A DNA stretch of 44,832 bases, from NCBI GenBank assembly GCA_017432075.1, contig JAFRJV010000052.1, positions 1 to 44,832 on the forward strand, in the 5' to 3' direction. A program made the position numbers and the translations under genes. The stretch comes from Mogibacterium sp. GTDB lineage: Bacteria; Bacillota; Clostridia; Peptostreptococcales; Anaerovoracaceae. The notes below the pieces were generated by a model that worked only from the letters and a program-made list of their open reading frames with translations, searched no databases and was not told where the DNA came from. Shown here one piece after another: positions 1-7,042 of this stretch (its first letter is position 1; each line of letters opens with the position of its first letter).

Positions 1-253
1 CGTCAGGAGAGGCTCCAGAAGCATTAAACTAATTTAGTAACATGTCTGCAGTACTGTTCCGGCAGGGCCTAGGCAACACTGCCGGGCGGTCTGCAACTTT
101 CTCCAAAACGGAGATGCAGAATTCGCCATTTTTGCCTGCAATATTAGGGAATTTGCTCTTGCAAAAAACAAGCACCTGAATGTGAAAAAGTAAAAGTTGC
201 GAAAAACTCCAAAAAATCCATAAAAACTGGACATTTAGTTTTTCATTTTACGG
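1..253. other. Unassigned sequence, possible 3' flank of an upstream gene
   Basis: I see no supported gene here. One + strand frame is open from the window edge to a TAA at 25-27 and could be the last codons of an upstream gene, but eight codons cannot identify it. The stretch becomes A-rich from about 180 onward and leads into the terminator at 254-280. Small imperfect hairpins occur around 59-86 and 101-114, and none matches an RNA family that I recognise. Confidence 0.3.
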
Positions 254-280
254 AAAAAAGCGCCTTTTGGCGCTTTTTTA
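254..280. terminator. Bidirectional intrinsic terminator
   Basis: An 11-bp perfect stem (254-264 with 269-279) has a TTTT loop. The G+C core GCGCC/GGCGC is flanked by an A-run on one side and a T-run on the other, so the hairpin would end transcription in either direction. It separates whatever lies left of the window from the element and small gene on the right. Confidence 0.8.
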
Positions 281-356
281 GTGGGCGTTTTTCGGTACAC
301 ATGATTCTGTAAACTATAGATGTCAGAAACAGAAATAGGTGTTCTGAAAGAAACAT

Positions 357-655
357 TGTTAGAGTCCGATTAAATTAACCACTCTGAGTCAGGCGAAAAA
401 AGCCAATAATAGTCAAAAGAAATTAACCGTTTTTTACTTCCCTGCTAGCAGGAATTGTTCAAATGATCTGCCACCTGTCAAGGCCATAGCCGTGGAACGG
501 TGCATTTGCAGCCTTGACAGCTAAGCAGAGCATTTGAAAGGCTCAATTAAGCAGGGAAATTCACAACGCCTGAGTATCTCAGTGGCTATTATTTATTGAC
601 TGCCATTGGTGAAAATCGATTGAATCTGAGTGGCTATTATCTCCCGACTCTAACA
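357..655. mobile_element. MITE-like palindromic element, TIR TGTTAGAGTC, TSD ACAT
   Basis: The 299-bp element starts TGTTAGAGTC and ends with its exact reverse complement. It is flanked by the direct repeat ACAT at 353-356 and 656-659, as expected for a target duplication. After a 12-bp variable gap on each side, both ends also share CCACTC facing inward (379-384 and 628-633), so the terminal repeats extend to about 28 bp. The interior is a nested palindrome: 389-395/567-573, 438-446/550-558, 453-457/544-548, 458-471/525-538 with one mismatch, and 475-484/511-520. The word AGTGGCTATTAT is repeated at 581-592 and 629-640, like subterminal transposase-binding sites. No transposase ORF is inside, so movement would need an enzyme in trans. 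TG...CA ends with a short duplication recall IS3- or IS481-type elements, but the family is not settled. A structured RNA is the alternative reading. Confidence 0.65.
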
Positions 656-691
656 ACATAGATGCAAATTAAAAGAAAGGCGGTAGCGGAA

Positions 692-889
692 ATGGATACA
701 GCAAATATCGATTACATCATGAACATTTTCAAGACTTTATCAACCGAACTGCCGGAGCAGATGCTGTACAGAGAAGCTGGAGATACCTTTGAGCTGAAAA
801 CTATTGATAGCATCGAAAACTGTATACCGTTGGATATGCAGAATAGCGGATGGAATCTGATCAGCAGTCAAATGGCGCAAATCGCATAG
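692..889 (+). CDS. Small uncharacterised protein (65 aa)
   Basis: I do not recognise the family. The protein is acidic and mostly helical-looking, with no membrane segment and no cysteine cluster. An upstream in-frame ATG at 662 would add ten residues, but AAAGGCGGT about 10 nt before the ATG at 692 makes the latter the better start. The MITE-like element ends only 36 bp upstream and appears to have landed in the leader of this gene. A possible weak -10 (TATAGA, 315-320) is now about 300 bp away from the gene. A hairpin with a T-run follows at 919-970 and would end the transcript. The ORF could be a decayed fragment. Confidence 0.45.
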   Translation: MDTANIDYIMNIFKTLSTELPEQMLYREAGDTFELKTIDSIENCIPLDMQNSGWNLISSQMAQIA

Positions 890-918
890 TTATAGAATAG
901 ACAACTCCTCTATAGTCA

Positions 919-970
919 GGAGCCCGGCATCATAATTATTCAGAAGTCCTCGCCGGGCTCCCGCTTTTTT
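919..970 (+). terminator. Intrinsic terminator; copy 1 of a conserved-loop palindrome
   Basis: A 10-bp stem GGAGCCCGGC (919-928) pairs with 952-961 and is followed by CGCTTTTTT, a good intrinsic terminator for the small gene at 692. The 23-nt loop (ATCAT...GAAGTCCTC) and the stem are clearly related to the palindrome at 6473-6517. The hairpin therefore also looks like one copy of a dispersed repeat rather than a simple terminator. Confidence 0.7.
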
Positions 971-1048
971 CCGGGCTTTATTGCCCTGATAAATGATACC
1001 GATTACCCGCGGAAGAGTATAATAAAAACAAGTGGAGACACTTAACTT

Positions 1049-1342
1049 ATGAAATTCATCCTGGAAGCAATACTGGTTGTATTCGGACTCTCGGTCGCGT
1101 GCATGTTTTTTCCTGCGCTGATCGGGATCTTTATAGGTATCCTGAAATTTGACAATGGACATATTTTCGGAGGGATTGTTGCAATTGTTATAGGTCTCCT
1201 GGTTCAAGCTCTTTTTTTCCTTTTCATTTTCCAGGACAGCGGAATCAGCTTCGGTCATTCCGGTGATGATGAAGACTGCCCATACTGCGGCAGCGGAGAT
1301 ACTGATGGAAATCATTGCTACTCGTGCGATGATGACTTCTAA
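1049..1342 (+). CDS. Small membrane protein with C-terminal zinc ribbon
   Basis: This 97-residue protein has two hydrophobic segments (about residues 5-32 and 42-66) and then a short acidic tail carrying CPYCG and CYSC, spaced like a zinc ribbon. Membrane anchoring with a cytosolic metal-binding tail is inferred and no function is known. GGAG lies about 12 nt before the ATG. A TATAAT at 1018-1023 could be its -10 box, although I see no convincing -35. The next gene follows within 50 bp in the same direction. Confidence 0.6.
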   Translation: MKFILEAILVVFGLSVACMFFPALIGIFIGILKFDNGHIFGGIVAIVIGLLVQALFFLFIFQDSGISFGHSGDDEDCPYCGSGDTDGNHCYSCDDDF

Positions 1343-1351
1343 TGGTATAAT
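1343..1351 (+). promoter_or_regulatory. Extended -10 promoter element (TGGTATAAT)
   Basis: The sequence matches the extended -10 pattern TGnTATAAT exactly. It lies just after the stop codon of the preceding small membrane protein and about 38 bp before the ATG of the YgjV-type gene. No good -35 is visible, which extended -10 promoters tolerate. Transcription would begin close to 1358, just upstream of AGGAGG at 1365-1370. Confidence 0.45.
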
Positions 1352-1388
1352 TCATCAAAAGCACAGGAGGGATCGGGATCAGATAAAT

Positions 1389-1919
1389 ATGAGTGAGCTG
1401 GCTATTCAGGCGATAGGGTTCGTGGGAGTCGCGTTCTTCATCGCCTCATATCAGATAAAATCGAATAAGGCGCTTTTCCTGTGCCAGATGATCGGCTGCG
1501 GCATATTTTGCGTGCAGTTTTTCATCATGGGGGCATATACCGGCGCGGTAAGCCTTATAATCAATATCATAAGGAACCTGCTTCTTGTTAAGAGGAAAGA
1601 ATGGAAGTGGGTGGATCGCAAGTCAACGATGCTGGTCATCCTGGCGCTCCTGACAGCAATGACGATATACACCTGGGATGGCATCATAAGTCTGCTTCCG
1701 TTCATCATGGTCGCAGTGACCACGGTAGGGTACTGGACCAACAATGCGCAGAAAATAAGGCTTTCGCAGTTCATTGGCTCTCCGTGCGTGCTCCTGTATG
1801 ACGTACTCATAAGATCCTGGGGTGGAGTACTGAACGAGACAATAACACTGTTATCGATAATCATTTCAGTAATACGCTTCGGCTGGAAAAACATGGGCAG
1901 CCCGGATGCTGACTTTTAA
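1389..1919 (+). CDS. YgjV family inner-membrane protein
   Basis: This is a polytopic membrane protein of 176 residues with about six hydrophobic segments. It matches the YgjV (Imp-YgjV) family pattern of short helices, with conserved positions such as GVAFFIASYQIKSNK near the N-terminus and a QKIR...GSP stretch late in the chain. The family is uncharacterised. The ORF is open upstream to 1263, but that extension overlaps the previous gene and is polar, so the ATG at 1389 is preferred. AGGAGG lies 18 nt upstream, a longer gap than usual. An extended -10 at 1343-1351 may drive it separately. Confidence 0.75.
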   Translation: MSELAIQAIGFVGVAFFIASYQIKSNKALFLCQMIGCGIFCVQFFIMGAYTGAVSLIINIIRNLLLVKRKEWKWVDRKSTMLVILALLTAMTIYTWDGIISLLPFIMVAVTTVGYWTNNAQKIRLSQFIGSPCVLLYDVLIRSWGGVLNETITLLSIIISVIRFGWKNMGSPDADF

Positions 1920-1948
1920 GGGTAATTTAGTTTTGGCAGGAGATGATC

Positions 1949-2818
1949 ATGGCAAAAAAATTTAAACCGATCAAGAGAATAACAAAGAAAGCGCGTAAAA
2001 CAGTTAATGGTGCTGTTGTTGATAAGGCTGTTGATTCTGTGATCAATAAATACATAACCCCGGAAGAAATCATAGCTCATGTGATCAAACTGCCGAACGT
2101 AAAAGTCGATAGGGCCGCGTTTCTCCATAAAGAGCTGATCAGTTATTATCCGGAAGAAACTGTGAATACAGCTATAGAACACAACCCGGCATATGCAGGG
2201 ATCGATAAAGAAACGATCAATAAAATAGCAGATCAGGTAATACAGTATGAGACAAATAAGGTGTCAGGTATTTCATTTGCAGCGGGCCTGCCGGGCGGCT
2301 TTGCTCTGGCTGCGTCAATACCTGCAGATGTTATCCAATACTTTGCATTTACCGTAAAAGTAATACAAGAGATAGCATATCTTTATGGATTTGATGAGCT
2401 CGATTTCGAAGATGAAGAGGCTGATTCATACGCCATGGACCAGATCCTTATTTTCCTTGGAGCCATGTATGACGTACAGGGTGTTGATGACAGCATCAAG
2501 GTTATTGCGGAGGCGGCGGCTAACAGGACATCAAAAGCTCTTGCCAATGAGGCACTGACAAAAACAGCTATATATCCGGTCGTCAAAAGAGTTGCAAAAG
2601 AGCTGAGGTCAAAAATTGCAAAGAGGATTTATGTGAAGGGCGCTTCAAAGATAATTCCTGTCATAGGAGGAGCAGTCTCCGGAGGACTGACGTATGCTAC
2701 ATTCAAACCGAACTGCATGCGCTTAAAACGAAGTCTACAGGATCTGGAGATATGTGACGTTGAATTCTATAAGAAGCGCGATGGGGAAGTGCAGGACATA
2801 CCGGAAGAGACACTGTAA
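1949..2818 (+). CDS. EcsC family protein
   Basis: The 289-residue protein has the hallmark central EcsC motif: a glycine- and alanine-rich segment, LPGGFALAASIPADVIQY, followed by helices ending in IAYLYGFDELD. EcsC-domain proteins are linked in Bacilli to the Ecs transporter and elsewhere are of unknown role; a peripheral or membrane association is likely. The N-terminus is very basic and a glycine-rich hydrophobic patch lies near residues 232-245. AGGAG six nt before the ATG at 1949 fixes the start over the ATG at 1943. The thioesterase gene follows at once, so the two may be co-transcribed. Confidence 0.75.
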   Translation: MAKKFKPIKRITKKARKTVNGAVVDKAVDSVINKYITPEEIIAHVIKLPNVKVDRAAFLHKELISYYPEETVNTAIEHNPAYAGIDKETINKIADQVIQYETNKVSGISFAAGLPGGFALAASIPADVIQYFAFTVKVIQEIAYLYGFDELDFEDEEADSYAMDQILIFLGAMYDVQGVDDSIKVIAEAAANRTSKALANEALTKTAIYPVVKRVAKELRSKIAKRIYVKGASKIIPVIGGAVSGGLTYATFKPNCMRLKRSLQDLEICDVEFYKKRDGEVQDIPEETL

Positions 2819-2845
2819 ATGGGACTTACGAGAAGGAGCGGGCAC

Positions 2846-3262
2846 ATGGAGAAGTACGTTCACACTGTTAAGTATTATGAAACTGACCGCATGGGTTTCA
2901 CACATCATTCAAACTATGTGAGGTGGATGGAAGAAGCCCGGGTCGATTTCATGGATAAGGTGGGCTGGAGCTACCAGAAGTTTGAGGACGAGGGACTGAT
3001 CTCGCCGGTAACATCGATCGAGTGCAAGTTCAAACACAGCACTACATTTCCGGACAAGGTGTACATTGCCGTGTCGGTGGATGAGTGCCGCGGGATCAAG
3101 CTCAGACTGAAATACATCATGACAAATGAGGACGGAGCAGTCGTATGCGAAGCCGCATCAGAGCACTGCTTCCTGGGAGCGGACGGCAAGTTTGTAAGAC
3201 TCAACAAGGAGTATCCGGAATTTTATCAGCTTCTGTGCGACCTTGCAGATGCGGACTCATGA
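2846..3262 (+). CDS. YbgC/FadM-type acyl-CoA thioesterase
   Basis: This is a hot-dog fold thioesterase of 138 residues, normal for the YbgC/4-hydroxybenzoyl-CoA thioesterase family. The N-terminal signature YYETDRMGFTHHSNYVRWMEEAR contains the catalytic aspartate and the conserved helix. It would hydrolyse acyl-CoA, or possibly acyl carrier protein, substrates in the cytosol; the chain preference cannot be read. AAGGAG seven nt before the ATG at 2846 selects this start over the ATG at 2819, which directly abuts the previous stop. The 3' end overlaps a small frameshifted ORF. Confidence 0.85.
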   Translation: MEKYVHTVKYYETDRMGFTHHSNYVRWMEEARVDFMDKVGWSYQKFEDEGLISPVTSIECKFKHSTTFPDKVYIAVSVDECRGIKLRLKYIMTNEDGAVVCEAASEHCFLGADGKFVRLNKEYPEFYQLLCDLADADS

Positions 3263-3465
3263 TAACAGGGTAAAGGACCGGATCGAAAAAGGTGACGTAT
3301 ATATGTTTCAGGATCTGAAGCACGGGCTTGTATAAGCCAAAGTACTGCGGAAAATATAGTGAAGCAGAACTGAACGATGTGGTCGGGATGAATACGCTGA
3401 ACGTTAAAGGCCTGATTGAGGGCGCCAATAAAGTGGAAGACATAGCCGAAGACAACGGGAGGTAG
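3249..3465 (+). pseudogene. Frameshifted small ORF of unknown family
   Basis: An ORF opening at 3249 (MRTHDNRVKD...) runs 28 codons to a TAA at 3333-3335. The reading frame that continues sensibly (YKPKYCGKYSEAELND...) is the +1 frame from 3331 and ends at a TAG at 3463-3465, just inside the ribosome site of the next gene. Read together they give a coherent, charged protein of about 73 residues. This suggests a one-base shift in a real small gene, a sequencing error, or recoding. I do not recognise a family, and two unrelated open stretches remain possible. Confidence 0.35.
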
Positions 3466-3468
3466 ATC

Positions 3469-4584
3469 TTGAAGAACGGAACGAAAACAATTTTGGTGCT
3501 GCTGTTAGCTGTTTGTCTGGCAATTAGCAGCTTCCTGGCGGGGAAGTCCATAGGGCGTGACCAGGTCAACAAAGAGAATGACGCTTTGCATGCAGCCAAC
3601 AGGAGCAGTGTCGAGAGAATGATCGTTGAAGACGGCCCGGTATATGTCATAGGTCATAAGAGCCCTGATTCAGATACCGTATGCAGTGCCATTGCATATG
3701 CGAGGCTCCTCAATTTGCTTGGAGTCGAAGCTGAAGCAAGGGTAGCAGGGAAGGTCAACAATGAAACAAAGTTCATTCTCAGCGAGGCAGGCGTGGAAGT
3801 GCCTCCGGTCCTGGATGATGCTTCGGGAGAGGATATTTTTCTGGTCGACCACAGCGAATACGCGCAGTCTGCAGAGGGCATAAGAGACGCTCATATTGTC
3901 GGGATACTTGATCATCATGGAGTAGGAAGCGTAAATACCGGGCATCAGCTGGTGTACGAGGCACGGCCGATTGGAGCTACAGCTACCATCGTGTGGCTTG
4001 ACTATCAGAATTACGGCCTTGAGATCGACAAGACCACAGCGCATGTTTTGCTTGGAGCGGTCCTTTCGGATACTTACAATCTGACAGGATCAACTACAAC
4101 AGACGCGGACAGACAGGCAGTATCCGCTCTGGCAAAGATAGCAGGGGTCACGGACGTTGAAGATTTCGCAAATAAGATCCATATGGAGCAGCTCTCATAT
4201 GAAGGAATGAGCGACGAAGAGATACTGTTCTCTGACTATAAGGAATATGAGGCTTCCGGAGTCAAATTCGGCATTGGTCTGATGAGCGCTCTGGATGATG
4301 AGACCGCGGTGGACCTGTCGAAGCGGATGAAGGCAGCGATGGCAGACAATGCAGAAAAAACGGATGTGGACCTGCTGTATGTTTCAATTGGGGTCTACGA
4401 GGGTGATGTGAGGACCGATTATATCGTTCCGTTCGACGGGCAGTCGGAAGAGACCTTCAAGGCAGCATTTCCGAATTACGATGATTATAACGGGACCGCG
4501 TATATATTCAGGTCCGGACTGGGGAGAAAGACAAAGTTTGTTCCGGGGATGACTGATTTCCTTAGATCGCATCCTCACGAGTAA
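3469..4584 (+). CDS. Membrane-anchored manganese-dependent (family II) inorganic pyrophosphatase
   Basis: This is a DHH-family pyrophosphatase that hydrolyses PPi to phosphate using Mn or Co. Metal and catalytic motifs are present: GHKSPDSD (His63, Asp67, Asp69), VDHSE (Asp127) and LDHH (Asp148-His150). A DHHA2 C-terminal domain ends with the substrate-binding RK....P signature near GRKTKFVP. Unlike the usual cytosolic enzyme of about 310 residues, this one is 371 long and begins with a basic start and a hydrophobic segment (residues 8-25) followed by a polar linker, which reads as a signal anchor. The start is TTG, with GGGAGG 6-7 nt upstream. The MATE gene follows by 8 bp. Confidence 0.85.
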   Translation: MKNGTKTILVLLLAVCLAISSFLAGKSIGRDQVNKENDALHAANRSSVERMIVEDGPVYVIGHKSPDSDTVCSAIAYARLLNLLGVEAEARVAGKVNNETKFILSEAGVEVPPVLDDASGEDIFLVDHSEYAQSAEGIRDAHIVGILDHHGVGSVNTGHQLVYEARPIGATATIVWLDYQNYGLEIDKTTAHVLLGAVLSDTYNLTGSTTTDADRQAVSALAKIAGVTDVEDFANKIHMEQLSYEGMSDEEILFSDYKEYEASGVKFGIGLMSALDDETAVDLSKRMKAAMADNAEKTDVDLLYVSIGVYEGDVRTDYIVPFDGQSEETFKAAFPNYDDYNGTAYIFRSGLGRKTKFVPGMTDFLRSHPHE

Positions 4585-4592
4585 TGGCTTAG

Positions 4593-5951
4593 ATGAAAGA
4601 AAGAGATGATTTTACAAACGGAAGGATACTGGTGCCGCTTCTGAGATTTGCGGTGCCGGTTTTATTTGCGCTTTTTTTACAGGCAACGTACGGAGCTGTA
4701 GACCTGCTGATAGTAGGTCAGTTCGCATCTTCTGCAGACGTATCTGCAGTATCTACCGGCTCCCAGATAATGCAGACTTTCACAGGACTTGTAAGCAGCT
4801 TTGCAGTAGGCATCACGGTCTTTGTAGGACAGAAGATAGGCGAGGGGAATTCGGCAGAAAGCAACAGGATAATCGGCGCAGGAATATATCTGTTTGCGGT
4901 CGTAGGCATCATCATGTCGCTGCTTGTTGTTGTACTCGCAGTCCCGATCGCGCATATAATGCAGGCTCCGGAGGAGGCTTTTGACAACACAGTCAGTTAT
5001 ATACGGATATGCGGCGGAGGCCTGCTTGTCATCATTGCATATAACCTGCTCGGAAGTATCTTCCGCGGATTCGGCGATGCAGACACACCATTCAAGACGG
5101 TACTCATTGCGTGTGCGGCCAATATAGCAGGAGACCTGCTTCTGGTAGCAGTCTTCCACATGGGAACTGTCGGAGCTGCGATCGCTACTGTGGCTGCTCA
5201 GGCGATAAGTGTTGTGGCATCCATTGTGATAATCAAGCGAAAAAAGCTGCTTGCAGATTTCAGGCCATCCATGATCAAGTGGAATGGCATGATCTCCAGA
5301 AAAATCGTATTTATCGGTACGCCTATCGCATTGCAGGATCTCCTTGTCGGCATATCCTTCCTGGTGATACTTGCAATAGTCAATACATTTGGTGTCGTTG
5401 CTTCCGCGGGTGTAGGAATAGCGGAAAGGCTGTGTACCTTCCTGATGCTCGTACCGATCGCTTTTATGCAGTCAATGACATCTTTTGTTGCTCAGAACAG
5501 AGGAGCCGGCAAACCGGACAGGGCTGTCAAAGCGCTGAAATACGCACTTGCTGTTTCCTGCGCTTTCGGATTCACAATGGGGTTGATGTCGTTCTTTAAC
5601 GGCAAAATGCTGGCAGGTATTTTCGCTAACGATACAGCAGTAATAGCTGCGGCTGCCGAATACCTCAAAGCATACTCGATAGACTGCCTGCTGACGTGCT
5701 TCCTGTTCTGCTTTATAGGATTCTTCAACGGAATGGAGATGACGAGATTCGTGATGCTGCAGGGAGTCGCGGGAGCATTCCTGATGCGAGTCCCGGTATC
5801 ATACATAATGAGCAAAGTATTTGCAGGTTCGCTGTTTGCTATAGGACTGGCAACACCGTGCTCAAGTGTACTGCAGATATTGCTGTGCCTGATCTGCTAC
5901 TTCAGAAGGAAAAAGCAGTGGACAAGCGGTGTTGTTTTACTGAAAAGATAA
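4593..5951 (+). CDS. MATE family multidrug/cation antiporter
   Basis: The 452-residue polytopic protein has the two-bundle MATE layout of twelve helices. The N-terminal half contains the family-typical LQATYGAVDLLIVGQF and a charged loop near QNRGAGKPDRA opens the second half. It would export drugs or organic cations in exchange for Na+ or H+. The length is standard. The start lies 8 bp after the pyrophosphatase stop with only a weak ribosome site, which suggests translational coupling. The C-terminus is basic (RRKKQW). No regulator lies beside it, so the substrate is unknown. Confidence 0.9.
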   Translation: MKERDDFTNGRILVPLLRFAVPVLFALFLQATYGAVDLLIVGQFASSADVSAVSTGSQIMQTFTGLVSSFAVGITVFVGQKIGEGNSAESNRIIGAGIYLFAVVGIIMSLLVVVLAVPIAHIMQAPEEAFDNTVSYIRICGGGLLVIIAYNLLGSIFRGFGDADTPFKTVLIACAANIAGDLLLVAVFHMGTVGAAIATVAAQAISVVASIVIIKRKKLLADFRPSMIKWNGMISRKIVFIGTPIALQDLLVGISFLVILAIVNTFGVVASAGVGIAERLCTFLMLVPIAFMQSMTSFVAQNRGAGKPDRAVKALKYALAVSCAFGFTMGLMSFFNGKMLAGIFANDTAVIAAAAEYLKAYSIDCLLTCFLFCFIGFFNGMEMTRFVMLQGVAGAFLMRVPVSYIMSKVFAGSLFAIGLATPCSSVLQILLCLICYFRRKKQWTSGVVLLKR

Positions 5952-5963
5952 AGGATATACAGA

Positions 5964-6353
5964 ATGGGGTTAAAAGAATTATTACAGCACTTTGATAATG
6001 GCGGATCTTTTGGTGACGATCCTGAGATAGTGCTTTCGATGCGGAAGTACATACAGGAAAACAGGCGGTTGCTGTATGAGATAAACAATGTGTGGCATGA
6101 GGATGTGAGTGAGATCGCAGAACTGTTCGCAAAGATCACAGCCAGGCCGGTTGGCGAAGGGCTCAGAATTGAAACTCCTTTCTACACAGACTTCGGAAAG
6201 AGGGTGTGGATCGGTTCAAATGTAGTGGTGACTAAAGGAGGCACAATAGGAGATAACTCTATGATTGCAGCTGGAGCAGTCGTGACTGAAGACGTTCCTT
6301 CAAACGTAGTAGCAGGAGGAGTACCGGCAAAGGTAATAAAAGCGATAGATTGA
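5964..6353 (+). pseudogene. Internally deleted maltose/galactoside O-acetyltransferase
   Basis: Residues 1-77 match the N-terminal helical domain of LacA/Maa acetyltransferases, up to ETPFYTDFG. Residues from about 80 onward match the last left-handed beta-helix coils ([13 protein letters not shown]...GAVVTEDVP...GGVPAKVIK). About 60 residues normally lie between these, including the IGHP-type segment with the catalytic histidine; here they are missing through an in-frame deletion near 6198-6206. The 129-residue product is therefore unlikely to acetylate sugars, although it may still fold or trimerise. A terminator follows at 6395-6419. Confidence 0.75.
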
Positions 6354-6362
6354 TACATGGAA

Positions 6363-6391
6363 GCCTTATTGGGCACGGCCTTATTGGGCAC
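6363..6391 (+). repeat. Tandem duplication of 14 bp
   Basis: GCCTTATTGGGCAC occurs at 6363-6376 and again at 6378-6391, separated by a single G. It lies between the acetyltransferase remnant and its terminator and looks like replication slippage. No function is evident. Confidence 0.7.
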
Positions 6392-6394
6392 TGT

Positions 6395-6419
6395 AGCCGG
6401 GAGTAATCCCGGCTTTTTA
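6395..6419 (+). terminator. Intrinsic terminator
   Basis: The stem AGCCGGGA/TCCCGGCT (6395-6402 with 6407-6414) with a GTAA loop is followed directly by a T-run. It ends the transcript that covers the acetyltransferase remnant and probably the MATE and pyrophosphatase genes. Confidence 0.85.
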
Positions 6420-6472
6420 GTGTCCGAAATTTCACCCAATCAGTAAGTATAATTAAGGTACAACTTAATATG

Positions 6473-6517
6473 CGGGAGCCCGGAATCATAAAGTGAAGTT
6501 CTCGGCCCGGGCTCCCG
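6473..6517. repeat. Conserved-loop palindrome, copy 2
   Basis: An 11-bp perfect stem CGGGAGCCCGG (6473-6483) pairs with 6507-6517 around a 23-nt loop containing AATCATAAAG and GAAGTTCTC. Stem and loop both resemble the hairpin at 919-961, but here no T-run follows, so terminator function alone does not explain the conservation. It lies in an intergenic stretch of about 690 bp (6354-7042) that otherwise holds a terminator and tiny ORFs. Confidence 0.6.
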
Positions 6518-6591
6518 TAAAACATCGAGGGCTTGGGTCAATTACGACTCATTACATAAAAGTAAAATAAAGAGAAAAGCGGTACTGACTT

Positions 6592-6699
6592 ATGTTAATA
6601 ATAAGTGGATTTCTGATAATGATCGTGCTGGCTTTTTTAATTGCATTTCTTAACGACAGCTTGAACAAAAGGGCTGAAAACAAGCTAATAGATAGTTAA
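6592..6699 (+). CDS. Possible 35-aa single-pass membrane peptide
   Basis: The ORF starts at an ATG and encodes a peptide with one continuous hydrophobic segment (about residues 2-20) and a charged C-terminal tail (LNKRAENKLIDS). This shape is typical of small membrane proteins or type I toxin-like peptides. The ribosome site is weak (AGAGAAAAGCGG about 10 nt upstream). No homology is recognisable and chance cannot be excluded in this A+T-rich stretch. It lies 75 bp downstream of the palindrome at 6473-6517. Confidence 0.35.
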   Translation: MLIISGFLIMIVLAFLIAFLNDSLNKRAENKLIDS

Positions 6700-6879
6700 C
6701 ATTTTTTTGTTTGGATGTTAGGTCAATGATAATCCTATGTATATATGGTTATTCACAAAAGCCTGCTATTCCAATACTCACAACAACTTTTTCTTTTTGT
6801 TGTAATTACTATCTTATATAATTAAAACATACCCTCTGAAGCTGATTAGATTTTGCAAGAACAACAGACAGAAGAGGCT

Positions 6880-6954
6880 ATGAAAAGCATTGTGGAAGAT
6901 GCAGTGCGTGACTATTACGAACCCGAACCTGACAGGGATCCGCTATTCGATTGA
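6880..6954 (+). other. Short acidic ORF, possible gene fragment
   Basis: From an ATG at 6880, or a TTG at 6853, an acidic peptide ending YYEPEPDRDPLFD is encoded up to a TGA at 6952-6954. It resembles the tail of a small antitoxin or DNA-binding protein only in composition, and I cannot name a family. It lies in the A+T-rich region just ahead of the DUF2075 gene and may be a remnant. Nothing else is seen between 6955 and 7042. Confidence 0.2.
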
Positions 6955-7042
6955 GAATGGTGTTGATATGTTTTTCCAGTATAAAATATAAAGGCCCAGG
7001 AGCCTTGGAACAGTACAGCAACAAATTCAAAGTAACTAAAAA

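Noticed and set aside
34-234. Minus-strand ORF of 66 codons near the window start
   Set aside because: No ribosome site, a composition driven by A+T-rich DNA, and no recognisable family.
601-640. Cobalamin riboswitch-like words (GGTGAAAATC, and GCCACTG on the other strand)
   Set aside because: The remaining conserved core is absent and the words lie within a nested palindrome that explains them.
890-1315. Minus-strand ORF of 141 codons opposite the zinc-ribbon membrane gene
   Set aside because: It is the shadow of the real + strand gene, which has membrane helices and a zinc ribbon.
4677-5159. Long minus-strand ORF inside the MATE gene
   Set aside because: A frame shadow with no family features; the MATE gene is clear on the + strand.
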